A stretch of 64,000 nucleotides of DNA from Gentiana macrophylla (lineage: Eukaryota > Streptophyta > Magnoliopsida > Gentianales > Gentianaceae): the NCBI GenBank assembly GCA_026214975.1, contig CM047815.1:80186800-80250799 (forward strand), read 5' to 3'. The notes beneath the pieces are model-generated. The model was not told where the DNA came from and made no database searches. It worked only from the letters and a program-made list of their open reading frames with translations. Numbering within the stretch: the first letter of the stretch is position 1; every line of letters starts with the position of its first letter. The position numbers and the translations under genes are program-made. Positions 33,344 to 44,580 of the stretch are shown piece by piece.

Positions 33344-34614
33344 ATGAAATTTATGAGCAAAGGAAATATGGTGAAAGGAATGCCTTTCATAAATCATCCA
33401 AATCAATTGTGTGAAGGATGTCTTCTTGGCAAACAAGCAAGGAAGAGTTTTCCGAAAAAGTCTTTGACAAGGGCAAAACAACCACCGGAGCTGGTTCATT
33501 TGGACGTATGCGGACCTATCAAGCCATCATCGCTTGGTAAGAATCATTATTTTGTGACATTTATCGATGATTATTCTCGGAAAACTTGGGTGTATTTTTT
33601 GAAGGAAAAATCAGAGGTGTTTTAAATTTTAAAAAAATTCAAGTTGATGGTGGAGAAACAAAGTGGTTATCAAATTAAATATCTTCGATCCGATAGAGGC
33701 TGTGAATTTACATCAAACCGATTCAAAGATTTTTGTGAGATGAATGGCATCAGGCGTCCGATGACAGTTCCATACTCACCACAACAAAATGGAGTATCGG
33801 AAATTAAAGGAAGAATCGGACTATCTAGAACATGGCGAGGAGTATGTTGAAATGCAAGAATATGCCAAAAGAATATTGGGCCGAAGCTGTTTCTTGTGCC
33901 GTTTATTTACTAAATCGATGTTATACAAGAAGTGTCAATGGCGTAACACCTCAAGAAGCATGGAGTGGCCACAAGCCGAGTGTTTCTCATTTGCGAGTTT
34001 TTGGATGCATAGCCTATGCACATGTGCCCGATGAACATAGAACAAAACTTGATGATAAAAGTGCAAGGTATGTATTTGTCGGCTATGATCCAAGTTCTAA
34101 AGGCTATAAATTGTACAATCCGAACAATGGAAAAATCGTGGTTAGTAGAGATGTTGAGTTTGATGAAGAAGGTGTTTGGGAATGGAACACTAAAAATGAA
34201 GGCTACAAATATATTTCATTCCCTGATGATGAGATGCAAGATACAACACAAGTTACTACACCTCCACCAACACCTCCAAAGCATAATACACCAGTTGAAG
34301 ATGCACGTTCTAGTGAAGGTCCTCGGAGATATAGGACGCTACGTGATTTATATGATGCTACCGAAGAGGTAACAAGTTTGGATGATTTTACCAATTTTTG
34401 TTTATTTCCCGAGACTGAGCCAATATGTTATGAAGATGCTTATCTTTACAAGAAATGGAGAGATGCAATGGATGAGGAAATTAACTCAATCTTGAAGAAT
34501 GAGACGTGGGAGTTGGCACAATTACCTAAAGGCAAAAGTACAATTGGTGTGAAGTGGGTATACAAAATTAAGAAAATGCAAACGGTGAGACGGAGATATA
34601 CAAAGCAAGATTAG
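33344..34614 (+). pseudogene. Copia integrase and RT start (host element at 17774)
   Basis: Continues the frame cut at 31771. The HHCC finger ends at CEGCLLGKQ. Core residues are visible as the D of LVHLDVCGPI, the D of RSDRGCEF and the E of QQNGVSE. A TAA replaces a Glu codon near 33623 (EVF-stop), and a frameshift follows NGVSE near 33800; the frame resumes with [16 protein letters not shown] at 33840. 34400-34614 reaches the RT entry [20 protein letters not shown] and is lost to a frameshift after YKIKK. Confidence 0.8.
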
Positions 34615-35957
34615 TTGCCAAAGGATACAAGAAAAAGGCCGGGATCGATTATGATGAGGTTTTTGCTCCAGTTGCTCGTCTTGAAACGATTCGTTTGATT
34701 ATTTAAACATAAATTCGAGAATCATTGGAAAATTCATCAAATGGATGTGAAATCCGCATTTTTGAATGGCTATTTGGAGGAAGAAGTTTATATCGATCAA
34801 CCTCCGGGTTATGTCATAAAAGGCAAAGAGAAAATGTTGTTAAAGTTAAAGAAGGCTCTCTATGGCTTGAAGCAAGCTCCTTTTGCTTGGAATAGCAGGA
34901 TTGATAAATATTTCAAGGCAAAAGGATTTACCAAGTGTCCACATGAACATGCTTTATATGTTAAATCAAACACACATGGTGATAAATTATTCGTATGTTT
35001 GTATGTGGATGACTTAATTTTTACAGGAAATAATCGAAAGATGATTGATGATTTTAAACGAGATATGGCAAAGGAGTTTGAAATGACGGACATCGGATTG
35101 ATGTCATATTATCTTGGCATTGAAGTGAAGCAAAGAGATGATGGCATATTTATTTCTCAAGAAAGATATGCTAATGAAATTCTAAAGATATTCGAGATGA
35201 TGAATTGCAAGCCGGTTAGCACTCCTGTTGATTGTGGAGTCAAATTATCTTTGGATAAAAATGGTGAGAAGATCAATCCCACATTCTTTAAAAGACTTGT
35301 TGGAAGTTTCAGGTACTTGACTTGTACAAGACCAGATATTCTTTTTGGTGTTGGACTTATTAGTCGATATATGGAAGCTCCTACTATGTTACATCTGAAA
35401 GTGGCCAAAAGAATTCTCCGGTATATCAAAGGTACAACAAATTATGGCGTCTTCTATACATCTTCTGATGATGCTAAACTTGTTGGGTATAGTGATAGTG
35501 ATTGGGCAGGTGATGTTGTTGATCGGAAAAGTACTACCGGATTTACTTTCTTTATGGAAAATTCTGCATTTACTTGGAGTTCGAAAAAGCAGCCAATTGC
35601 GACTCTTTCTACATGTGAAGCTGAGTATGTCGCAGCATGTGCGTGTGTTTGTCATGCTATTTGGTTGAGAAGTTTGTTAAAGGAACTTCACCTACCGCAA
35701 GGAGAACCAACAAAAATTTATGTCGATAATAAATCGCCGCTTTGAATTTGTCCAAGAATCCGGTGTTTCATGAAAGGAGCAAGTATATTGATACAAAGTA
35801 TCATTTCATCCGAGATTGCATATCCAAGAAAGAAGTGAACTTTGAGTTCGCGAAGTCACAAGATCAGACAGCAGATATTTTCACGAAGCCATTAAAGTTT
35901 GAAGATTTTCGAAGATTGAGGATAAGACTTGGTGTGCAGGAAGATATTCCAAATTAA
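34615..35957 (+). pseudogene. Copia RT and RNase H (host element at 17774)
   Basis: After a short out-of-frame piece with a TAA near 34705, 34741-35745 is a 334-codon open stretch: DVKSAFLNGYLEEEVY, KKALYGLKQAP and an intact palm box LYVDDLIFTGN near 35003, then RNase H with SDSDWAGDVVDRKSTTGF and TLSTCEAEYVAA. A frameshift near 35740 splits the final NLSKNPVFHERSKYIDTKYHF to ADIFTKPL segment. This is the best preserved RT in the window. Confidence 0.8.
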
Positions 35958-35964
35958 GGAGGGA

Positions 35965-36291
35965 TGTTGAAATATTAATTTGAAATATCTAGAAAATACG
36001 TTGAAGAAAAATATAACTCTCGAGTAGTAAAGAATTCAGATAATTCATTAGATAAAGTTGTATTAATGTATAAGATGGACAAGTATTAATGTAGTCATAA
36101 AAAGGATAAAGATAGTGCATGAACGCATCTTAAGATTGTGTGCCTGGGTAACTATAAATAGGCAAACATTATAAGTACTTTGTATAAAGTGGATCAAGTG
36201 GAATAAAGTGAATACAAACATTAAAAGATTTTCTCCACTTCTATTCTTGTGTGTGAGTTATAAAGTAGTAGCTCTCCATATTTTTCCAACA
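35965..36291 (+). repeat. 3' LTR of the 17774 copia element
   Basis: 327 bp, preceded by the purine tract AAGGAGGGA. It differs from the split 5' LTR at about six positions. Confidence 0.9.
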
Positions 36292-37003
36292 GAAAGTTCT
36301 ATGAAACTGAAATTAACTTGCAGATTTGTAGAGTAGAACTGAACTAACCGATCTAGAGGTTAATTTACAGCTTATATAGGATATTGAGACTGTGAATTAG
36401 AAACTAAAGCAGTTATAAGGTATGTTTTAACTAAGTAGCTAAGCAGTTATGTACCGAGTGTTTGATATTTCTTCAATAATAAATTATTGTTGCTGCTGAT
36501 GTTGCAGTGATATTAATTAACCGTAACATTCTCTAACACAAATGGAGAAAATATGAAACTGAATTTGCATTGATTTGATTGAAATGCGACTTAATTAGAC
36601 AACAAACATAACAGAAATAAATAAACAGAAAACTATAAAAAGAGATGCTTACAACAGGATAACATCTGCATAGTATCTCAAAATAAGTAATTTTGATGAT
36701 TCCCCAATTATTTAATATGAAAAAACTTGTAATGAAAGATTTCTTCTGCCCTAAGACTTCGAAATCAGATACGAAATAGAGGGTTTCCTGACCGATAATG
36801 ATACTATCAGAACATATATTTTGTCACAATATATTATGACACCTATAGATCATTGGATAATAACATGACTCATTAGAGGATATGAGTACGTACCATCTAT
36901 AGATCAATGATTAGTGTCTCAATATTAATTCATGTGATACAAAATAGTTACGGCTAATATCGTTAACCGGACCCTCAATTTTAGCAGCAATGAAATCGAT
37001 CGA

Positions 37004-37327
37004 TCAGCAACCAAAGCAATAGTAACCGACGCACGAACAATCATCGCAACATTTATAATGACGTGGTCGATTATATTTATCCAGATGCACCTTTAAATTA
37101 CGAGGTGCACCGTTCAACAGATACAGCTCCGATTTAGCTAAAGGAGAAGACTTAGAAGCTGTCATTGCGGCTTTGTGATTTCCTTCATGAAAATCCATAG
37201 CGGCTAAACCAACAGTAGTACCAGCAGAGTCTTCTTCATTTGTAGAAACGCCATAACACACCATTAATAGCGACGTTGAGAGAGTGAAAACAACAGCAAA
37301 TATTGCAAGCACCACAAACTTCTTCAT
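37004..37327 (-). CDS. Secreted six-cysteine small peptide, copy D (107 aa)
   Basis: Same as copy B except Leu for Ser at residue 20, inside the signal-peptide core. Signal peptide 1-26, acidic linker, DFHEGNHK, SPLAKSE, YLLNGAPRNLK and the tail with cysteines at 93, 94, 97, 99, 104 and 107. A TA-repeat TATA box at 37406-37426 lies about 80 bp upstream, with the conserved promoter block at 37591-37665. No disabling change is seen, so B and D may both be expressed, and short reads would map to both. Confidence 0.75.
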   Translation of the reverse strand: MKKFVVLAIFAVVFTLSTSLLMVCYGVSTNEEDSAGTTVGLAAMDFHEGNHKAAMTASKSSPLAKSELYLLNGAPRNLKVHLDKYNRPRHYKCCDDCSCVGYYCFGC

Positions 37328-37405
37328 ACTGATCGATCGTAATTGCAAATGTTGCAGATAATATTGATAGTTTGAATTATGAATGCTTTGCTTCATTGTG
37401 CTCAT

Positions 37406-37665
37406 GTATATATATATATATATATAGTTGTTCACGATGATCACAGTTGGTAACAACTGTAAATAATTCAATATAATATGTTGAATATCAACTCAACATC
37501 ATTTCGTTACTTTTTATACACACAGGTATTATTTAAAGCCTGTAAATTACGAATAATAGTCTTCTGTTTGTTTTTTTGTTGTTGGTATAAATGCTAATAC
37601 TGGCCGGATATGCTTTTAGAAGGCCAAATGGCATGAAAGATAGCTTGTTGTAATATTCCGTATCT
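37406..37665 (-). promoter_or_regulatory. Promoter of peptide gene D
   Basis: Extended TATA box and conserved TGCTAATACTGGCCGG block, as in copies A and B. Confidence 0.5.
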
Positions 37666-37753
37666 TTCAAGAAAAAGATATTTAGGTTTCCTAATTATTT
37701 TATGAAAAATTTAGGTATAACCCCTTAATTAAGTACTCAATATTAATCTACAC

Positions 37754-40700
37754 TATTAGACGATAGTTTATATTTATTTTTTGTATTTACGTTTATAGCC
37801 TTGTGGCTCTCTATATAAACACCTTGTAATGATTCGTGTTTTCTAATGACAAAATACATTGTTATTCATAAAATCTATCATGGTATCAAAGCTTCCCGAT
37901 CTACCAAATTTTTTTTTCTGCTAATCAAACCCTGCTGCCGCAGCCACCGCTAGGCCAACTCCTCCACCGCTGCTGCGATGACAACTCCTTCTTCCACCTC
38001 CGATTCGTGTTCTTCCACCATCTCCGCTGCTGCTTCTATTTCCGCTGCACCATCTGTCGTTGCTCTGAACCCAGCCGTCAATGCGCCGATTAAACTTGAT
38101 GACAAAAATTTCACTGTCTGGAAGCTGCAGATGACCACCTTGCTCACCGGTCATGGTCTCATCGGGTACATCACCGGTGATACACCCAAGCCGGCTGCTG
38201 TCCTCACCAATGCCGCCGGCGCAGCTGTCTCTAATCCGGCGCACTTGCTATGGGTTCAACAGGATGCACTAATCCATCATCTTATTCTTGGTTCGGTTGA
38301 CAAGAATTATATTGCTTCAATTCAGCACACGAATAATTCGAAGCAAGCTTGGGACACCCTTCTTGACGCATATAGGAAATAGAGTAAGGGGCGTACTAGA
38401 TATCTGAGGCTGCGCTTGAATTCTATCTCGAAAGGTACGATGTCGATTTCTCAATATTTTACTGCCATAAAAAATGTTGCGGATGACTTGGCTGCATTAG
38501 ACTCAAAAGTGCCTGATGATGAATTGGTTGAGATAATATTAAAAAATCTTGGTAGTGATTATGCGAACCTCGTCAGTGCTATTCAGGCACGTGATGATAC
38601 TATCTCGCTGCCGTTGTTACATGAAAAATTACTAATGCATGAATTGTCTCTTGCTCAGAGTCAGTCTGCTACACCCCCTGCGTATACTTCATTCCCTGCC
38701 TATCATCACCCACGTCTTATGCCTGTTTCGGCCTATTCCCCGTATTCTCAAGCACCACGGCCCTCCCCTCCACTGCTGCCTCACGCACCCAACACCAATA
38801 CCAGACATCCTCAGCCAGCCCAAACACCCTCCACTCAGTCCAAAAACCCAAACTCTCGCGCTTCAAAAGGCTATCAGGGCTTCTGTCAACTCTGTGGCGT
38901 CCAAGGCCATGTTGCAACTCGTTGCACCACCTACACTCACTATACCAATCTTCCCCGTCCCACCCGCAGCCCAGCTGGCTCTCGGCCTCCTCCACCATCC
39001 ACCCCTTATGCTCATGTTGCTCAAATTTCCACCTCTAGTGCTCATGTGCCCTACTTTGATTCTGATACTCCATGGATGCTCGATAGTGGTGCCTCTCACC
39101 ACATGACACGGGAGCTCAGCCTGCTCTCTCTTCACTCCCCTTATCAAGGTACGGATCGTATAGTCATTGGTGATGGTAGCTCCTTGCCTATCACCCACAT
39201 TGGCTCTACGTCTCTCTCTTTCTTTAAATTAAATCACGTCCTTTGTGTACCTTCTCTTTCTCGCAATCTGCTTTCGGTTCAAAATTTTTGTAGTGATAAT
39301 TCTGTATCTATTGAATTCTTTCCTGACTCGTTTTTGGTGAAGGAATTGAAGACGGGAAAATGCCTCCACCAGGGACAAGTCAGTGATGGGGCCTATATGT
39401 GGTCTTCAAAAGCTCTCTTCGCCTTCTCTACGTCCAAAGCCTCTGCTGCTACGTGGCATCGTCGCTGCGGACATCCAGCTTTTCCTGTCATTCAAAATCT
39501 TGCAAAAAATAATTTTTTAGAATTATCTTCTGTTTCTTCTACTTATTGTGATTCCTCGCTTTGTAATAAGAGCCACGGCTCCTTTTTAGATTCGACATTA
39601 TATGCGGTCAAACCTTTGGAGGTTATTTATTGAGATGTTTGGACATCTCATTTATTCGGTTGATGATTTCAAGTATTATGTTTTGTTTGTTGATCATTTT
39701 ACTCGCTTCATGTGGATATATCCGTTAGCTTGTAAATCCGATGTTTATGCCACCTTTGTCAAATTCAAAAATACGTCGAAAAACTGTTAGATACTTCTAT
39801 CAAAACTCTTTACTCTGGTAATGGAACCGAGAATATAAAACTGCGCCCCTTCCTTGCTGCCCATGGCATCTCTCACTTCACATCTCCCGCCTATACACCT
39901 CAACACAACGGTATTTCTGAACGGCGTCATCTGCACATTACTGAAACTGCCTTAACCCTTCTTTCTCATGCCTCCATGCCGATCACCTACTGGTCATATA
40001 CGGTCAGTGCAGCTGTATATCTCATTAATCGAATGCCTACAAAAAATCTTGACATGCTCTTGCCTCATCTTAAACTCTTCTCGGATCCTCCTAATTACTC
40101 CAAACTTCGAGTCTTTGGTTGTCTCTATTATCCGTGGCTTAAACCGTATAATAATCACAAACTCGAGTCCCCTTCTAAACCTTGCATCTTCCTTGGCTAC
40201 TCCCTCACACAAAGTGCCTACCTTTGCTATGATTTATTTGCGTCCCGTATGTATACATCACACGATGTTTGCTTTGTGGAGGATATATTTCAATTTTCTA
40301 CCATCCTTCTCGACCCTTCTCTACCTCCCCTGACTGCTTTATTACCTCCTAAGTCCTATGAACCCACTGTTGTTCCAGTCCATCCCTCTTCCCCCATGGA
40401 AACTCCTCCACCCGAGAGCAACACTGTCCAACCCGAGAACAATGCTACTCAGCCCGAGAGCCCTCCTTCGTCTCCATCTCCTGCTTCCTCAACCAATGAC
40501 TCCAACAGTGATTCCAAATCCTCTCCTGCTTCTACTTCTACCTCACCTCCACCTCCTCCCCCACCACCACAACACCCTATGACTACTCGTTCTCGAAACC
40601 AAATATACAAACCCCGTAAGATCTTCAACCTCCAAGCTCAGTTACAAAATCACTACCTTGAAACAGAACCCTCTACCCTTAAGCAGGCCTTGCAGTGCCC

Positions 40701-42364
40701 GCAGTGGTGTGTTGCGCTGTCTGACGAATATAGTGCGCTTCTTCGCAATGACACGTGGTCCTTAGTTCCACCATCTCCTGATTTGAATATTGTTGGCTGT
40801 AAGAGGGTGTTCAGAATTAAACAGAAACCGGATGGCTCGATTGATAAGTACAAGGCTCTGTTAGTTGCCAAAGGGTTTACACAACGGCCTGGTTTGGATT
40901 ACTTTGAGACCTTTAGTTCTGTGGTTAAGCCTGTCATGATTCGTCTTGTTCTTAGTATTGCGGTTTCCTTGGGTTGGTGCCTTCGCCAACTCGATGTCAA
41001 TAATGCCTTCCTGCAGGGGACGTTAGCTGAAGATGTCTATATGCGTCAACCGCCTGGGTTTGTGGATGCTACAAAACCCACGTTTGTGTGTAAGATTCGC
41101 AAGGCAATTTATGGCCTTAAGCAGCCTGGTACCATGAGCTTAAAAATTTTGTTCTTACTTTGGGTTTTGTTAATTCTGTGGCTGATCCATCGCTGTTTGT
41201 TTGTCGCACGTCTACCAGTATTACTATGCTCTTGGTATATGTTGATGACATCATTGTTATAGGTAGCTCTGCTGAGCAGGTTCAGAGTATTATTGATCAG
41301 CTTGGCTCTAGGTTCTCTATTAAGGATCTGTGTCTCTTATCGTATTTCTTGGGTGTTGAGGTCACTCATTCTACTATGGGCATGCTACTCACGCAAACCA
41401 GGTACACTCGTGAGTTACTGTCTCAGGTTCATATGGAGGAATCCAAGGCAGTATCCACACCAATGCCTGCTGATGCTTTTTCAGGTGATCCTGTTGTCTC
41501 TCCAGCCTTTTCAGATCCTACTCAGTATCGCCAAATTTTGGGGGCTTTACAGTATTTATGCTTTACACGTGTTGACATGTTCGCTGTTAATAAGCTAGCC
41601 TAGTTTATGCATGCACCAACTGAGTACCATTGGATGTTAGTCAAGCGTGTGTTGCGTTACTTGTCTGGAACACCCACTACGGGTCTACAGTTATATCGGG
41701 ACTCGCCTTTGGCTCTGCATGCTTTCTCTGATTCGGATTGGGCGGGAAATAAGGAAGACGGTTATCATGATTCAGCGACTTCTGAGTACATGCCTGGTTA
41801 TACTTCTACTTCTGCTTATATAGTCTTCTTGGGTAGGAATGCGATTTCTTGGAGCTCCAAGAAGCAAAACTCAGTCTCTCGTTCATCCACCGAAGCTGAA
41901 TACAAATGTGTTGCTGACACTGCGGCAGAGATTGCTTGGCTGACCTATCTGCTTGCAGATCTAGGTTTTTCAGTTCGCTCTACACCAGTGATCTTTTGTG
42001 ATAATTTAGGTGCTCTTCGCCTAAGCGCCAATCCAGTGTTTCACTCTCGAATGAAGCATGTTGCTATCGATTATCACTTCATTCGTGAGCATGTTGAGCG
42101 AGGACTTGTTCGTGTTGCTCGTGTAGCTGCTGCTGATCAGTTGGCTGATATTCTCACCAAGCCACTGCCACGTTTATCTTTTTCTACTTTCATTTCCAAG
42201 CTTGGCCTTCGCACAACGCCGTCAGCTTGAGGGAGCGTATTAGACGATAGTTTATATTTATTTTTTGTATTTATGTTTATAGCCTTGTGGCTCACTATAT
42301 AAACACCTTGTAATGGTTCGTGTTTTCTAATGACAAAATACATTGTTATTCATAAAATCTATCA
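37754..42364 (+). mobile_element. Complete copia element with 127-bp LTRs, 4.6 kb
   Basis: LTRs at 37754-37880 and 42238-42364 (TATTAGACG...AATCTATCA; three differences seen) with a perfect 5-bp duplication TACAC (37749-37753 and 42365-42369). The primer site TGGTATCAAAGC directly follows the 5' LTR, and a TTGAGGGAGCG purine tract precedes the 3' LTR. LTRs this short and the gag sequence suggest the Ale/Retrofit group, by inference. It occupies the same site, with the same target bases, as the truncated copy next to unit B. Confidence 0.92.
37978..42230 (+). pseudogene. copia gag-pol polyprotein with several breaks
   Basis: The likely start is ATG 37978. gag runs through KLDDKNFTVWKLQM and LLWVQQDALIHHLILGSV, with a TAG at 38380-38382; the same frame resumes at 38416 to a zinc knuckle CQLCGVQGHVATRC, a Pro-rich linker, protease WMLDSGASHHM and WHRRCGHPAFPVIQ. 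A TGA at 39631 replaces the serine before the integrase DVW, and a 2-bp loss and a further indel follow. 39976-41262 gives the integrase C-terminus and RT up to IYGLKQP; a small deletion shifts to 41160-41603 with the palm box [16 protein letters not shown] at 41601 interrupts RNase H, which ends with [12 protein letters not shown]. About six lesions in all. Confidence 0.85.
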
Positions 42365-43803
42365 TACACTCATTTTTTTTAGTTGCAATAAGGACAAAAT
42401 AATTTTGCTCGGACTAAAATACCCTCAATTCCCTATAATCTTCCTTATCCGTAAAATTCCCCTAATTAATTTCTGTTTTAGGAATTCTCCATGTACATTT
42501 GATTCCGTCATAGTTCCGCTTGACTCTATATTCTCCCGATTTAGCTCGCTAAGAGGGATTATTCAGATTTCCAATTGTAATTCTGTTATTTATGCATTTC
42601 ATCAAGAGTTCTCGTGAGTCTCTACAAGCTTTCTTTCATTCTAATTTGTTCTTTTTTTTTCCTTCTTGTTTCAGACTAAATAATTAGCTTCTCTGATTGA
42701 GTTATTATGGATTTCAGCTGCTTACGAGCTATTATGATGCTATACAGAATATTCAAATTGGTTAAAATGTGAAGGAAATAGGATTGTAAATTTTTTGTTT
42801 TTGTTTTTTCAGACTATATAATATGGTTCTCAGATTGATTGGGGATTTGGTATTATGGATTTCAGCTGCTTACGAGCTATCATGATATATGTAGAATGTG
42901 CAAACCGGTTAAAATGTTTATGTCTCAGAGTATCATTTTATGAAAATAAGATCCAGAGAAACAGATGAAATTATTTATGCTTCAAGTAACTAATAGTAAG
43001 CATTATTATTGTTATTTTTTCTATTCTGTTTGGTGATTTTATTGTTCTTTTGCTTTTGATGAAGCAAAGCAATTCATATTTTTTGTTGTTGATATATATA
43101 TAGCTCTTTACGAGGCGATTAATATGATTTTGTTGTTCACTTTGGATTGCTTGCTGATGTTTAAATCCGTTCATAGATTTCGGTGGAATCAACAATATCG
43201 AAGACAATATCATGAAAAGTTCTTGCAAAAATCTGATGCCAGGTTTGTTCTCTTTTGCTCTACTGCTTAGTCTCTTTTAGATACCTAGTCAGATACCCTT
43301 CTTGGCTACAAGCATTCATTCCTTTTCTAGTTAATTGGACACCCTTTCGAATTTTCGCTTATATAATTGGTAAACGAATCAAGCTGAGCTTAAAATTGAT
43401 GATCTAAGATGCTTTGTGATTGAGCTGAATTGTGAGTTTATACGGCTGATTTTAATGCTATATAATGAGATACTTGGCTGAATTTGTGACATATGTTTGC
43501 CTTGAAGTAGTACCTTGAATTAAGCCTTATATGAGCCAGATATTGAGCTATTTTGATGTTGTTCTTGAGTCAGTCTTTGGATGATGTACCTAAATGGAGC
43601 AATGCCTTAAGTGTGTTGTTCACTTGATTCATATCATTAAGCTATCTAATACACTAGTTTTGGTGGTGTTACTATTACTATTACTGTGTTATTGATACTA
43701 TGTTATGATCTTGTATTCACGATCTTGTGTTATTGATAATGTATTCTCATTACCGTGTTCGCGATCACGTCATGTATGCTCATTCTCTCATTTTTAATAC
43801 AGC

Positions 43804-43975
43804 ATGCAATTCAATGTGGAAGCAATTGAAGTAAATGGAGAAAATACAGCTCCAGTGTTTGAGTTTATGAAGAAAGGGAACAAGTTCAATGGACTTTTGC
43901 AACGTTCCTAGCAAGTTGATATACAAGAATGGACAGCGTGTCCCCATCAGAGCTTCCATTTTGAGGGAGTGCAAA
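43804..43975 (+). pseudogene. Glutathione-peroxidase-like gene fragment
   Basis: Translates as FNVEAIEVNGENTAPVFEF then MKKGNK, strongly resembling the IEVNGENASPLYKFLKKGK segment of plant glutathione peroxidases. It is followed after frame changes by QWTFATFL (family: QWNFAKFLVDK) and YKNGQRV. The catalytic Cys, Gln and upstream exons are not seen in 42370-43800, and the frame breaks twice within 60 codons, so it is a fragment, not a gene. A possible splice acceptor (TTTTTAATACAG) directly precedes it at 43791-43802. Confidence 0.5.
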
Positions 43976-44276
43976 GAGCTTGGGGAATGCTGTACTTGAT
44001 GTTGTTGTAGCTAATAGACATTTTCTTGGTGCTTTAGTTTATTTTCAGAGCTTTCATTTTGTCTTGCTGATGCTTCTTCCCACATGTTGGTGTTTTTTTT
44101 TTGCAGTAGATGAGACAAGTACTATATGTTCATTATAACCATATTTTTGCATTCTGAAAACTACTAGTATTATATTTAAATGTTTTAGATTAGATGTGAT
44201 GTTATTGCACCTTACACTACATCTGTTATTGTTACTGTGTTACTGATATTGTGTTACTTAACAGTTACGAATAAAT

Positions 44277-44580
44277 TCGGCTTTCAAAAATTACGTCGGA
44301 AGGGTATCGTATGAGATCTCAAAAATGAAGGGAAAAAAATATAAACTTTGGTGAAAGAATTTTAATGATCGGTGTTCAAAATCAAAAGTTACGTTCGTTT
44401 ATAAGAAAAACGCCCCGATCACTGCAAATATTTTTTTGACTTTCAAAATATATGTCAAAATGGTATCGTATGAGATCTCAAAATAAAGAGCCAAGAAATG
44501 AATTTTGGTGAAGCTTTTTTGATTATCGGAGTTCTAAATCAAAATTTACGGTTGCTTAAAAAAGAGATCGAATAAGAGAG
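44277..44580. repeat. Two diverged direct repeats
   Basis: GGTATCGTATGAGATCTCAA occurs at about 44305 and 44463 within longer matching blocks (CTTTCAAAAATTACGTC / CTTTCAAAATATATGTC before, TTTTGGTGAAG-like after). The period is about 160 bp. Nothing coding is seen. Confidence 0.6.

Larger units (their letters stand above)
17774..36291 (+). mobile_element. Copia element (327-bp LTRs) carrying three nested insertions
   Basis: Flanked by a perfect 5-bp duplication GAAAG (17769-17773 and 36292-36296). The 3' LTR is 35965-36291 (TGTTGAAAT...TTTTCCAACA, 327 bp). The 5' LTR is 17774-18003 plus 28613-28709, which also sums to 327 bp once the gypsy insertion and its target duplication are removed; its first bases are TATTG rather than TGTTG. 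The primer site TGGTATCGGAGCC is at 28713-28725. Nested in it are a gypsy element (18004-28607), a rearranged copia (28812-30368) and a solo LTR (31772-33338). Without them it is about 4.8 kb, a normal copia size. Sequence style is Tork/TAR-like, by inference. Confidence 0.9.
36292..37753 (-). repeat. Peptide-gene duplication unit D
   Basis: Near copy of unit B, starting at GAAAGTTCTATGAAACTG and ending at TTAATCTACAC, where the complete copia begins. Differences from B are scattered single bases and small indels. Confidence 0.8.

Noticed and set aside
40394..40582. Pro/Ser-rich ORF in the copia at 37754 as a cell-wall protein
   Set aside because: It is in frame with the copia polyprotein and is the variable linker between integrase and RT.
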